Source: Poriferisodalis sp965198245
GTDB lineage: Bacteria > Actinomycetota > Acidimicrobiia > Acidimicrobiales > Poriferisodalaceae
Direction of reading: 5' to 3'
Length of the DNA stretch: 64,000 bases
NCBI RefSeq assembly: GCF_965198245.1
Contig: NZ_OZ240249.1
Location: forward strand, 992,001 to 1,056,000
The stretch's first letter is position 1. Each line of letters opens with the position of its first letter. Under the pieces are notes generated by a model. That model had not been told where the DNA came from, ran no database searches, and saw only the letters and a list, made by a program, of their open reading frames with translations. Shown here piece by piece: positions 8,118 through 17,483 of this stretch. Position numbers and translations under genes: made by a program.

Positions 8118-9617
8118 CTAGTCGACCGGGGATTCCAGCAGCGGATTGACGGTGCTTGCCGTCTCGTGGTGCAACGCTCGCATCGTGCCGGTGAAGACGC
8201 CTTGGTCGATGCCGTCGATGCGGTCGACCGCAATTGGCTCAGCCGCGCATCCTCGCTGGGTTCGAGAAAACCACAACGCCCGCACTGTCGCTGGGTCGAT
8301 GTCTGGCGTCGGCACGCCTTTGGGCAGCGACGGCAGTTTTTTCAACGCGTGGGCCCGGACGTGGTTGTTGAGCTGACCGACGAAGGACGACGAGTGCGTC
8401 GTCAAAACGACGACAGCGCCAGCGGTGGCGAGCTGCACCAAGAAAGAAGCAATCTGCCGCTGCACTTCTGGGTGCAGATGTGCCTCGGGCTCGTCGATGG
8501 TCAGGCAGTGTCCCCACTCAAGCCGGTGCTTGGCGGCCAGCAGCAGCGGCGCCAGCTCGGACAGCATCGCCGATGCACGGGGCAGCGGGAATCGTCCCTC
8601 GGGGGTCACAGCCACGAAGTTCGGGCCACCGCCACCGTCGGTGTCGAGCTCAATGGACGCACCGAGCCGTTGCTCAAAGGATTCCACGAGGCGGGGAAAC
8701 TCAGATTCGGGCATCGGCTGAGACGGTCCGCCGTCCATCTGCAGCCAGAGTGCAAGGAGATCGGCCGTCGTGCCGGTCATGCGCACTTCTGCCGCACCGA
8801 GCCGCTCGACGCCTGCGAGCTGCCGCAACGCCACCCCGGCCAGAACTCCGGAGTTCTCCACGATGCCGCTTCGCTGGGCCGGCAAGTGGATTGCTTCGGT
8901 GGGCCAGCCATTGAACAGGACAGCGCGGCCCACCGCGATCGCAAGACGCCAGCAGGTGTGGGTGATGTCGTCCGCCACAGGCTCGCTTCCGAGGCGCTCG
9001 GCAGGCAGGAATCTCGTCGCGAATGCCACGTTGTCGCCGTCGAGGATTTCGCCGAGCCAGGTGATCGGATTCGGCGGCTCAACGACGACGCCATCGGAAT
9101 CGATGTCTTCGCTGTCGCTGTTGTCAGAATCGAACCCGACCATGACCGACCACATCAGATCCGTATCGCTTGATCTATTGGAGACCCGTATGAGCGAGCC
9201 CGGCGCAACGCCGGCTCGGATCTTGCGCCGCAATTCGCTCGGCGTGGTGCCGTAGGCGTACGCAAGCCCGCGTCGCAGTTCGCGCCCGAAGGTCTGTAGC
9301 AAGTCCGTCGAAATGGCCCTGAGCCATTCAGTCGTGTTCTCATCTGGCCGATATTCCAACGCCTGGCTGGCTTGGCCCTCTGAATTCACGAGGCGAAGGA
9401 GTTGGGTGACGAAGTCACGAAACTGGCCCGGAATCTCGTCAAAATCACGCCGGCCCGGAACCCGCGCCGCGCTTGTGGACGCCGCCGCGCAGTGCAGCAC
9501 CGTGGCGAAGAAGCTCTTGCCGGTGTTGTTCTCGCCGACCAGGACGTTGAGGTCGCCAAGATCAATCTGGGCCGACTCCAGCGGGCCGAGGTTCTGCACT
9601 TCGACCGAAATGCCCAT
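8118..9617 (-). CDS. AAA/ABC-type ATPase (OLD / AAA_15-like), candidate defence sensor
   Basis: A 499-residue SMC/ABC-type ATPase. Residues 1-35 hold the first strand pair and the Walker A motif GENNTGKS (28-35). The C-terminal part carries ASAMLSELAPLLLAAKH (signature-like helix), Walker B LTIDEPEAHLHPE and the H-loop VVLTTHSSSF. The middle 300 residues are a poorly conserved insertion. This layout is that of the ATPases in two-gene antiphage systems such as Gabija, Septu and PARIS, but no TOPRIM, helicase or HNH partner is present; the partner is the Cys-rich putative nuclease right after it. The ATG at 9617 is chosen because the conserved fold begins there. It is divergent from the CoA-transferase at 9840. 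Confidence 0.82.
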   Translation of the reverse strand: MGISVEVQNLGPLESAQIDLGDLNVLVGENNTGKSFFATVLHCAAASTSAARVPGRRDFDEIPGQFRDFVTQLLRLVNSEGQASQALEYRPDENTTEWLRAISTDLLQTFGRELRRGLAYAYGTTPSELRRKIRAGVAPGSLIRVSNRSSDTDLMWSVMVGFDSDNSDSEDIDSDGVVVEPPNPITWLGEILDGDNVAFATRFLPAERLGSEPVADDITHTCWRLAIAVGRAVLFNGWPTEAIHLPAQRSGIVENSGVLAGVALRQLAGVERLGAAEVRMTGTTADLLALWLQMDGGPSQPMPESEFPRLVESFEQRLGASIELDTDGGGGPNFVAVTPEGRFPLPRASAMLSELAPLLLAAKHRLEWGHCLTIDEPEAHLHPEVQRQIASFLVQLATAGAVVVLTTHSSSFVGQLNNHVRAHALKKLPSLPKGVPTPDIDPATVRALWFSRTQRGCAAEPIAVDRIDGIDQGVFTGTMRALHHETASTVNPLLESPVD

Positions 9618-9839
9618 GCCATCAGCGTACTTGTGAGCCTCCCTAGGAAGGCAGTGCTTGGAATGGGACGACACGGCGCGCAAACACGATCTACGCCAGC
9701 AGAGCCGAATTCCCACCGACGACGACCTCGCTCTCCTTGAGAGGTGGGGTTGAGTACCCTGCCGCGTTGCCGCTGCGTCGGCCGCATGACCGGGTTGGCT
9801 GGCGCATCGCGATTGGCTCGTTGAGCCAGGGGAGGACAG

Positions 9840-11036
9840 ATGGCCGGGCCGATGGAAGGTGTCCGTGTCGTCGAGCTGGGCGTGTGGGTCGCCGGACCAG
9901 CCTGCGGCGGGATACTCGCCGATTGGGGTGCCGACGTCATCAAGGTTGAAACACCGGACGGCGACCCGTTCCGTTCATTGGAATGGCTGTTCCCGGGAGT
10001 CGGCAACCCCCCCTTCGATCTGGACAATCGGGGCAAGCGCAGTATCGCCTTGGACCTGCGACAACCGGAGGGCCTCGACGCTCTGCACTCACTGCTGGCA
10101 ATCGCCGACGTCTTCTTGTCGAACATCCGGCCCGGCGGGCTCGAACGGATGGGCCTCGATTACCCGTCGCTGTCGGAGCGCTACCCGCAGCTGATCTACG
10201 CGAGCGTGACGGGGCTATCGCTGCAGGGCGATGAACGAGATCGCCACACCTATGACGTCGGCACGTTCTGGTCGCGTGCCGGCATCGCCCGCTCACTCAC
10301 CCCAGAAGGTGCCGACCTCCCTTACCAGCGTGGCGGCATGGGCGACCACATGACAGGACTGGCGGCGGCAGCCGGGGTGGCCGCAGCGCTCTATCACCGC
10401 ACCAGCAGCGGCAAGGGCCAGCTCGTCGAGTCCTCCCTGATGCGCCTGGGCGCCTACATGCTGGGCTGGGATCACAACATCACCGCGATGACCGGTGCCG
10501 AGACCGTGGCCAGGGGTCGCGACAATCCGCCCAACCCGCTCATCAACTGCTACCGGTGCGGCGACGGCGAGTGGCTCTGGATGCTGGGCCTCGAAGGCGA
10601 TCGGCACTGGCCCAACGTCGTTCGCGCGATGGATCGGCCCGACTGGAGCGACGATCCACGCTTTGGCGACATCGTGCTCCGCTGGGAGAACACCGCAGCT
10701 CTCACGGCGGAGATGGATGCGGTCATGGCCACCCGCACGCGAGCCGCCTGGGGTGAGATCTTCGATGCAAACGATGTGTGGTGGGCGCCGGTGCAGTCCA
10801 CCCTGGAGTTTCGATCCGACCCGCAGGCTCAGGCCGCCGGTTGCTGGGTCGAGGTGCCAGCACCTGATGGCGGTACGACCGAGATGGTCGCGACGCCCGT
10901 CGACTTCTCCGCGACTGCTTGGGATCCCAGCGGACCATCGCCCGAGCTGGGTCAGCACACCGAGTTGATCCTGGCTGAGCACGGCTACGACTGGGATGCA
11001 ATCGAGCAGTTGAAACAGGCCGGTGTCATTCCCTGA
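9840..11036 (+). CDS. CaiB/BaiF (family III) CoA-transferase
   Basis: A 398-residue single-domain member with the usual N-terminal signature (VRVVELGVWVAGPACGGILA), ADVIKVETPDGDPFR, the SNIRPGGLERMGLDY segment and the C-terminal half of the interlocked fold. The ribosome site GGGGAGG is 5 bases before the ATG. At the place where family members often have D in the VDVSLLDA loop this protein has VESSLMRLGAY, a variant also common in CaiB-like proteins of unknown substrate, so the catalytic carboxylate cannot be assigned with certainty. Stands alone between the divergent ATPase and the DUF1015 gene. Confidence 0.9.
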   Translation: MAGPMEGVRVVELGVWVAGPACGGILADWGADVIKVETPDGDPFRSLEWLFPGVGNPPFDLDNRGKRSIALDLRQPEGLDALHSLLAIADVFLSNIRPGGLERMGLDYPSLSERYPQLIYASVTGLSLQGDERDRHTYDVGTFWSRAGIARSLTPEGADLPYQRGGMGDHMTGLAAAAGVAAALYHRTSSGKGQLVESSLMRLGAYMLGWDHNITAMTGAETVARGRDNPPNPLINCYRCGDGEWLWMLGLEGDRHWPNVVRAMDRPDWSDDPRFGDIVLRWENTAALTAEMDAVMATRTRAAWGEIFDANDVWWAPVQSTLEFRSDPQAQAAGCWVEVPAPDGGTTEMVATPVDFSATAWDPSGPSPELGQHTELILAEHGYDWDAIEQLKQAGVIP

Positions 11037-11155
11037 CAGGCGCCGCGCGTCGAAACAACTGCCGACCGTGAGATAACTTCGATCCGCCGCGTCGCAGTGC
11101 GTCCCGAGCTCAACAACACGGGCGAACGAGATGGGGCGGCGGGGAAGGAGAGCGG

Positions 11156-12331
11156 ATGATCGAGCCGGTCAGCGCGCGTATTCTGACGCCCGAATGGGCG
11201 CCGACGGTGATACCCGCGCCATACGACTCGCTCACGCCTGCGGAGCAGGCGCAGCACCTCGCTGAGAATCCCGATTCATTTGCCCATGTCGCCGGATCGC
11301 CGCCGGAGAGCTTCGGTCACCCGAGCGAGCACTTGCAGCACGCCACGCGCAGCACCCAGGCACTTGATCGGCTCATCGGGCTGGGCGCGTTCGGCTCCAC
11401 CCGCGCACCGAGCCTGTACGTGCAGTGCGTCGAGGCAGACGGTCACACTCAGCATGCGTTGCTTGGGGGAGTGCGCCTCGGCTCTCACGAGCTGCGCCCG
11501 CACGAGGACACTCAGCCTGGCCGGGTCCACGGCTTGGCAATGCACTTCACCGAAGTCGGCCGAATGTCGAGTCCCGTCGTTGTCACAGCGCCGCGGCTGT
11601 CAGTCGTCGCCGAAGTCATCGAGGCCACCCTTGCTGCAGCTAGGTCGTCCACTCCGCTCGAGCCGCTGCTCGACACCAAGACCGCCGACGGCGCGCTGGT
11701 CACGCTGTGGCCCGCCGTCGTCCCAGGCGGCGAGGGCGCCAGCGTCGGTCTCGACGGCCCGCTGTACATCGTGGACGGGCACCACCGTGTCGCTGCCGCC
11801 AGGCAAGCCGGCTTCTCGCACGTGCTCGTGGCGTGCGCTCCCACAGATGAGCTGCACCTCGGCAGCTTCGACCGCGAGCTGAGCGAACTCGACATGATGC
11901 CCCGGCGCGTCCTGGATCTGATGAGGGCTCGCTGCGAGGTAACCGAGGTGTCCGACATCGCCGCTGCGCGCCCCTCCTCACCCGGGTGGATCGGCGTCGG
12001 CGTGGCGGGCCATTGGTTCCGCGCACGCCGCCATCACACCGGGCCATCCGACGATGCGTCGCCGGTCCACAACCCTGCGAACCGGTTGGACGCCGCTTTC
12101 GTGCACGAATTTGTGCTCAGCGAGGTCTTCGGCGTCACGAGCGACTCCGACCCCAGGCTGACATACCGCCCGACGACCGTCGCCGGATCCCAAGTGCCGG
12201 TAACGATCCTGCTGGCGCCGGTACCGCTCGGAGCGGTCTTCGAGGTGGCCGATTTCGGCGGTGTGATGCCACCGAAGACCACCTACTTCTTGCCGAAGGC
12301 CCGCTCCGGAGTGCTGCTCGTCCGCTGCTGA
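11156..12331 (+). CDS. DUF1015 family protein
   Basis: A 391-residue soluble protein of the DUF1015 family, recognised by the N-terminal PAPYDSLTPAEQAQHLAENP motif followed by the F-AHV segment, and by the central YIVDGHHRVAAA motif with two adjacent histidines. The family is widespread and often sits near serine or one-carbon metabolism genes, and some members act as serine or amino-acid kinases by homology to SbnI/SerK-like enzymes. No such link is visible here. Ribosome site GGGGAAGGAG before the ATG. Followed by a convergent amidohydrolase. Confidence 0.85.
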   Translation: MIEPVSARILTPEWAPTVIPAPYDSLTPAEQAQHLAENPDSFAHVAGSPPESFGHPSEHLQHATRSTQALDRLIGLGAFGSTRAPSLYVQCVEADGHTQHALLGGVRLGSHELRPHEDTQPGRVHGLAMHFTEVGRMSSPVVVTAPRLSVVAEVIEATLAAARSSTPLEPLLDTKTADGALVTLWPAVVPGGEGASVGLDGPLYIVDGHHRVAAARQAGFSHVLVACAPTDELHLGSFDRELSELDMMPRRVLDLMRARCEVTEVSDIAAARPSSPGWIGVGVAGHWFRARRHHTGPSDDASPVHNPANRLDAAFVHEFVLSEVFGVTSDSDPRLTYRPTTVAGSQVPVTILLAPVPLGAVFEVADFGGVMPPKTTYFLPKARSGVLLVRC

Positions 12332-12385
12332 GGCCGCCTCCGCAATGCTGATCGCCCTCACTGGCGGTCACGGCGATAGCCCCAG

Positions 12386-13600
12386 CTACAGCTCGAACAG
12401 CCGGCGAGCGTTGTCGCCGATGAAGTCACGCTGCGCCTCGGCGGGGAACATGTCGACGAGTTCGTCGAGGTCGAGCACATATTCCGGGGTGTGGTCGGCG
12501 TGGGGGAAGTCGCTGGCCCACATGAACCGGTCGTGCCCGAAGCGCTTCGCGAGTGCAGGAATCGTGCGCTCGTCGGGATCGCAGGAGATCCAGACCTGAC
12601 GCATGAAGTACTCGCTCGGCTTCAGTTCCAGCGGCACCCGGGTGCCGGTGTAGGTGTGGGCGAAGACCGCGTCGATGCGGTCCAGGCAATAGCCGAGCCA
12701 TCCGCCGCCCGATTCGAGCACTAGCACCTTGAGTTCGGGGAATCGGTCGAAGACCCCGTAGTCGAACAGCGACACGAATTGATGACGCACGCCGTCCGAC
12801 GCGGTCATAGACGCTGTGAGCCGCAGGTCGCGCACGTGTTCCCAGGTGCCCATGCGAGTGCCCTTGGTCCATTGCGGTTCGAAGGTGGGGTGAATCGCAA
12901 ACGGGACGCCCAGATCCTGCGCTGCTTCGAACACCGGGTCGTGATCGGGATGACCGAGCGGGCGCGAACTGTGTGTGAACGGTGCGACGAAGGCTCCTCG
13001 CGCTCCGTCGGCGACAGCGCGCCGCAGCTCAGCCGCCGCAGCGACGGGATCGGTGAGCGACAAGTGCGCGATAGGAACGAGCCGGTCCGAATGATCGCGG
13101 CAGAATTCGCAGATCCATCGGTTGTAAGCGCGGGTGTAGGCCTGGCTGAGCTCAGGGTCGGTGAGTTCGGCTTCCCACAACAGCCCCATCGTCGGCAAGA
13201 GGACCGCGATGTCGAGGCCTTCAGCGTCGAGCAACTCGATCCGTTGATGGGGATCCATGGCGCCGAAGGGGATCTCGCCCAGATATGTGCGCTCGGGGTT
13301 GAACATGATGTCAGGCAAGTCGGCTGCGCCCATTGCACCCAGCGTGGAGACCATGCCAGGGCGCGCCAGTTTGCTCAGTTGGTTGTCGATCATGAGCACT
13401 TCGAGACCGCGTTCAGGTTCGATCTCGATGCGCAGTGCCCGGTCCCTGTAGCGCTCCTCGAGGTATTCCTCCCACAGGTCGGGTGGCTCGAGGATGTGCC
13501 CGTCGGCATCCACGGCGCCGGCGTGTGCGATCTTGTGCACCTCGTGCATGTGGCGCTGACCGCCGTGAGCGGACAGATCTCTCTGGATGGTCGTGCTCAT
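12386..13600 (-). CDS. Amidohydrolase 2 family metal-dependent hydrolase
   Basis: A 404-residue TIM-barrel hydrolase of the ACMSD/amidohydrolase 2 type. It shows the first metal pair region VDADGHILEPPDLWEEYLEERY (H-x-x-E variant), the barrel His in FAIHPTFEP, VLVLESGGGW and the late catalytic Asp in FMWASDFPHADHTPEYV. Members of this subgroup act as decarboxylases or hydrolases in the degradation of aromatic or other cyclic acids; the substrate is unknown. The ATG at 13600 is chosen because similarity to the family begins shortly after it. Divergent from the SDR gene, with a 176-base gap holding both promoters. Confidence 0.88.
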   Translation of the reverse strand: MSTTIQRDLSAHGGQRHMHEVHKIAHAGAVDADGHILEPPDLWEEYLEERYRDRALRIEIEPERGLEVLMIDNQLSKLARPGMVSTLGAMGAADLPDIMFNPERTYLGEIPFGAMDPHQRIELLDAEGLDIAVLLPTMGLLWEAELTDPELSQAYTRAYNRWICEFCRDHSDRLVPIAHLSLTDPVAAAAELRRAVADGARGAFVAPFTHSSRPLGHPDHDPVFEAAQDLGVPFAIHPTFEPQWTKGTRMGTWEHVRDLRLTASMTASDGVRHQFVSLFDYGVFDRFPELKVLVLESGGGWLGYCLDRIDAVFAHTYTGTRVPLELKPSEYFMRQVWISCDPDERTIPALAKRFGHDRFMWASDFPHADHTPEYVLDLDELVDMFPAEAQRDFIGDNARRLFEL

Positions 13601-13776
13601 GATTCCCCCAATGTGCCCGATTCGCCCCAATGATCCCGCCAGCATTCTCGCACGGTGTACATCCGATGTCAGCGGAAGCGTCCCGCCGAAGTGTCTGCAG
13701 AGCGGTACCGGCGCACGAACACGCGCCATGGGCGACAATCTGACCCTGACCGAATACCGCTGCAGAGGACGATGAC

Positions 13777-14664
13777 ATGAGCGAGGGCAACGGAAATACA
13801 ACAGGTCGTCTGGCTGGCAAGGCAGCGGTGATCACTGGCGGCGCGAGCGGCATGGGACGGTCCACTGTCGAGCGGTTCCTGGCCGAAGGCGCCTCAGTCG
13901 TGATCGGCGACCTCAACGCCGACGCAGGACACGCATTCGTGGAGCAACTGACCGCGTCTGGCCACAGCGAGCGTGCTCGCTTCACCCGCACGGACGTATC
14001 GGTAGAGGACGACGTGGCTGCCATGACCGAGCTGGCTGTCGAGGCCTTCGGCCGGCTGGACGTGGTCTTCAACAACGCCGGCATCGGCGGGGCCTTCGGC
14101 CCGATCACCGAACTGGACACCGATGCCTGGGACGAGACGTTCGCCATCCTGGTGCGCTCAGTGATGCTGGGCACCAAGCACGCTGCCCGGGTCATGATCC
14201 CTCAGGGCACCGGCGGCTCGATCATCAACACCGCATCGATTGCCGGCGTTGGCGGTGGGGCCGGCCCGCAGGCGTATTCGGCAGCCAAAGCAGCCGTCAT
14301 CAGCCTGGCTCAGACAACGGCGCTGGAGTTGGCACCCCACCGCATCCGGGTGAATGCGATCTGCCCAGGGCTGATCTTCACCCCGCTGATGCACAGCGGC
14401 AATGAGGCCCAAGCCGAGGAGGTGATGGCGGAGCTGCAGCCATGGCCGCAACGAGGCGAGGGCAGCGATATTGCATCAACGGCGCTGTTCTTGGCCAGCG
14501 ATGACAGCAGATTCGTGAGCGGTCAGCAGCTCGTGGTGGACGGCGCCATGCTGGCGGCGGGTCCCCGCATCCACGGAAAGATGCACAACACGCGCAATCT
14601 GCATCGCATGGCCGGCATGGCGTACGGCACGACCGGCAAGGCCGCTTCGGTTCGCCGCCTCTAG
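13777..14664 (+). CDS. Short-chain dehydrogenase/reductase (SDR)
   Basis: A 295-residue classical SDR. The NAD(P)-binding motif is GGASGMGRS, the acidic residue after strand 2 is in VVIGDLNAD (favouring NAD), NNAG is at about residue 98 and the active site is Y167-x-x-x-K171 (AYSAAK) with the Ser in TASIAG. A C-terminal extension of about 35 residues goes beyond the usual end. Ribosome site AGAGGA before the ATG. The stop TAG lies inside the tetramer CTAG shared with the convergent stop of the next gene. Probably oxidises a hydroxyacyl or alcohol intermediate of the surrounding acyl-CoA pathway. Confidence 0.92.
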   Translation: MSEGNGNTTGRLAGKAAVITGGASGMGRSTVERFLAEGASVVIGDLNADAGHAFVEQLTASGHSERARFTRTDVSVEDDVAAMTELAVEAFGRLDVVFNNAGIGGAFGPITELDTDAWDETFAILVRSVMLGTKHAARVMIPQGTGGSIINTASIAGVGGGAGPQAYSAAKAAVISLAQTTALELAPHRIRVNAICPGLIFTPLMHSGNEAQAEEVMAELQPWPQRGEGSDIASTALFLASDDSRFVSGQQLVVDGAMLAAGPRIHGKMHNTRNLHRMAGMAYGTTGKAASVRRL

Positions 14665-15965
14665 CCGCGACGCTCGTGACTCAGCGCGTCCCGGTGATCG
14701 GGGTGTGCAATCGAGGTGAGCAGCTCAGCACGCTCGGCGAGCGTGCGGCCCCGCAGTTCCACCGCTCCGAACTCAGTTGCGACGATGTCCGCCACATACG
14801 CCGGCAGCGTCGTGGGGGCGCCCTCTTCGAGGGTTGGAACGATGCGCGAGATGCGCCCGCCCGCAGCCGTCGACGGCATCGCGACGATGGCTCGGCCTCC
14901 GGTTGCCACGCAGGCGCCGAACGCGAAGTCGGGGGCGCCGCCGGGTCCGGAGATATAGCGGCCGCCGACGACCTCGGAGTTCGCCGAGCCGTCGAGCGCC
15001 ATCTGCACGGTGGACTGCAGCGCGACGAAGTTGCGTACCTGGGCGATGCCCTCGATGCCGTGGCTCAGCGAGCCACGCACCAACTGCACTGCCGGATTGC
15101 GGTCGACCCAGTCGTAGAGCCGGCGTGTGCCCATCACTTCTGCGGCGACGCTCACGCCATCGCCCAACGGCCCCTTGTGGCGGTTGTCCACCGCACCGCT
15201 GGCGATGAGGTCGATGCAAGCGTCGTTGATCATGCCGCCGTGGAGTCCGAGGTGGCGACGGTCTCCGAGGCTGGACAGCACGGCGTCGGGAATCGACCCG
15301 ATCCCGAACTGCAGCGTGGTCCCATCGCCGATGTACTGGCCGACGTGAGTTGCGATGGCCCGGGCGGTGTCATCGACGACGGCCGGCGCCAGCTCGGCCA
15401 GCGGCTCATCGATCTCGACCAGCGCATCAAAGTCGGTCCGGTGGCATTCGCCTTCCCCACCCACGTAGGGCATCTGCGGGTTCACCTGCGCGATCACCAG
15501 CGGCGTCGATCGCAACAGCTGGACATGGCCACCGACGCCAGTGCCGAGGCTCATGCGCCCCTGCGCATCGGGCGGGCTGGCCTGGCACGCCACGACATCG
15601 GCTTCGAGCCCGCCGTTGGGGCCCACGAGGCCGGTGATGTCTGAGTAGCGGGCGGGTACGACGTCGAAGTGCGGGCTGCCGTGCGCATCGCGCAATGCGC
15701 CGCTGGGCTGCAGCGAGGTCCAGCGGAATGGGTTGCCGAGATGGTCGAGCGGTGCAGGCCTGCTGAGCAGGAATGCGCTCACGAACTCGAGTTGCTCGAA
15801 GCGATCGTGTGCAGCGTCAATCCCGCTCAGCAAGCCGTATGGGGTTGCTGAGCCCTGCGCTGCATAGACGCGTGCCCGGCGTCCGATGCGCTCGACGGCA
15901 GTGTCGAGGCTCACCTGGGTTCCGGCACGGTTGCCGTTGTGAGGTATGCGGCCGTCGGGACTCAT
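14661..15965 (-). CDS. Acetyl-CoA hydrolase / 4-hydroxybutyrate CoA-transferase-like protein
   Basis: A 434-residue family I-type CoA-transferase of the acetyl-CoA hydrolase group. The GIGSIPDAVLSSL segment, LGLHGGMINDACIDL and the C-terminal GGRAIVAMPSTAAGGRISRIV and YVADIVATEFGAVELRG segments are diagnostic. The family's catalytic glutamate usually lies in an E-x-x-D or similar turn after the GMxND motif; here the region reads LHGGMINDACIDL, so the exact residue needs an alignment. It could form a CoA thioester or hydrolyse one. ATG at 15965 chosen over an upstream frame without homology. Divergent from the acyl-CoA dehydrogenase, convergent with the SDR by a 4-base overlap. Confidence 0.88.
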   Translation of the reverse strand: MSPDGRIPHNGNRAGTQVSLDTAVERIGRRARVYAAQGSATPYGLLSGIDAAHDRFEQLEFVSAFLLSRPAPLDHLGNPFRWTSLQPSGALRDAHGSPHFDVVPARYSDITGLVGPNGGLEADVVACQASPPDAQGRMSLGTGVGGHVQLLRSTPLVIAQVNPQMPYVGGEGECHRTDFDALVEIDEPLAELAPAVVDDTARAIATHVGQYIGDGTTLQFGIGSIPDAVLSSLGDRRHLGLHGGMINDACIDLIASGAVDNRHKGPLGDGVSVAAEVMGTRRLYDWVDRNPAVQLVRGSLSHGIEGIAQVRNFVALQSTVQMALDGSANSEVVGGRYISGPGGAPDFAFGACVATGGRAIVAMPSTAAGGRISRIVPTLEEGAPTTLPAYVADIVATEFGAVELRGRTLAERAELLTSIAHPDHRDALSHERRG

Positions 15966-16071
15966 CGATGCGGTGCTCCTCGTGTTGAGGGTCCAGCTAC
16001 CGGAGGTGCCGACGGGTCGCCTGCACGTCCGGGCGAACTGTACGGGACCCGCAATGGCAATATTCCCGGTC

Positions 16072-17280
16072 ATGAGCTCTCAAGCGACCGACCTCAACGC
16101 CATGCCCGCACCGGATCTGGTATCCGAACTCACGCCAGATGTCGCCGACGCCGCGGTGGGCTCGGGAGATCAAGCAGTCATCGAACGTGCCGCGTCGTGG
16201 GCTCGCGACTATGTCGCGCCGCGGGCCGAGTCGTGGGAGCGAGATCGCCGCTTCGCGACCGAGGCATTTGCGAGTGCCGCCGGCGAAGATCTCTGCGGGC
16301 TGTTGGTGCCCGTGGCCGACAGCGGGTCCGGCATGAGCCAGATCGGTCTCGCACGCGTGCTTGAGGAGATCGCCGCTGCGGACTTTGCCATCGCCTTCTC
16401 GCTGGTGTGTCACAACAACCTGGCGGGGGCAGTGAGCCGGCGAGCCCCTGCGGAGCTTCGTGCCCGAGCGCTGCCGCCGCTCGTTTCGGGTGAACGGCTT
16501 GGCGCTTTCCTGCTCACCGAGCCCGGCGTGGGCAGCGACGCCGCCAAGATCACCACCTCGGCACGCCGTGACGGCGACGAATGGGTTCTCGACGGCGAGA
16601 AGGCTTGGGTCAGTAACGGCACCTCTGCGGAGCTGCTGTCGGTGTACGCGCAGACCGATCCCGCAGCCGGCCATCGAGGCATTGTGACCTTTCTCATCGA
16701 TGGCAGTACCGACGGCGTCGAACGCTCCGAGGGGTACGAATTGAGCGGCGCACACGGCCTCGGAACCAACGGCATCAGCTTCGAGAATTGCCGAGTGTCC
16801 GATGGCGATGTGATGGTGCCCGTGGGCGAGGGCTTCGTTGCGGCAATGGAGGGCATCGACATCGCCCGCGTCCTGGTCGCGGCGATGTGCTGCGGCATGA
16901 TGCGCACCGGATTGGCGACGGCCATCGAATACGTGCGCCAACGTCAGGCCTTCGGCGGCCGCATCGCCGACCTGCAAGGGGTGCGGTTCCGGCTGGCCGA
17001 CGTGGCCACAGACCTCGAAGCGTCGCGCCTGCTGGCGTACCGGGCAGCACTCGCAGTGGCGGAGGGCCGCCCGGCGGCCGTGATGGCCGCGCATGCCAAG
17101 AAGTTCGCGACTCGCGCAGCAGAGCGACGGCTGGCGGACTGCATGCAGGTGATGGGCGCCGTCGGCGCACGTCGGGATCACCCGCTGCCCCGCCACCTGG
17201 CAGCTTCGCGGCTGACGCACTACGTCGACGGTGCGACCGAAATCCAAGATGTCGTGATCAGCAGGACGCTGCTCGACTGA
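16072..17280 (+). CDS. Acyl-CoA dehydrogenase
   Basis: A 402-residue FAD-dependent acyl-CoA dehydrogenase that introduces an alpha-beta double bond in an acyl-CoA. Seen: FLLTEPGVGSDAA and WVLDGEKAWVSNGTSA (FAD/substrate loop), RVLVAAMCCGMMRTGLATAIEYVRQRQAFG split over the signature region, and the C-terminal YVDGATEIQDVVISR. Medium-chain type enzymes have the catalytic base Glu in YEGTxxIQ at this place; here the aligned residue is Asp, which is unusual. ATG at 16072 is preferred; an ATG at 16054 is also in frame. It follows the divergent CoA hydrolase gene by about 100 bases. Confidence 0.9.
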   Translation: MSSQATDLNAMPAPDLVSELTPDVADAAVGSGDQAVIERAASWARDYVAPRAESWERDRRFATEAFASAAGEDLCGLLVPVADSGSGMSQIGLARVLEEIAAADFAIAFSLVCHNNLAGAVSRRAPAELRARALPPLVSGERLGAFLLTEPGVGSDAAKITTSARRDGDEWVLDGEKAWVSNGTSAELLSVYAQTDPAAGHRGIVTFLIDGSTDGVERSEGYELSGAHGLGTNGISFENCRVSDGDVMVPVGEGFVAAMEGIDIARVLVAAMCCGMMRTGLATAIEYVRQRQAFGGRIADLQGVRFRLADVATDLEASRLLAYRAALAVAEGRPAAVMAAHAKKFATRAAERRLADCMQVMGAVGARRDHPLPRHLAASRLTHYVDGATEIQDVVISRTLLD

Positions 17281-17483
17281 ACACACCTGCTGGCCGGATA
17301 TCGGGCCGGCGACAGGCCGCGACGGTCGATGCACATTGCTCACGGATGACGTGTGAACACTGAGCGTGGTTCATGTACCCCACGGGTGTTAACTGTCTTC
17401 AAAGGTGATCACAACTCGGTCCACAGCTCGCTCGGACTGTCCCGGGGACCACCTCGAACACAACATTTCGAGAGGGGGTAAGA

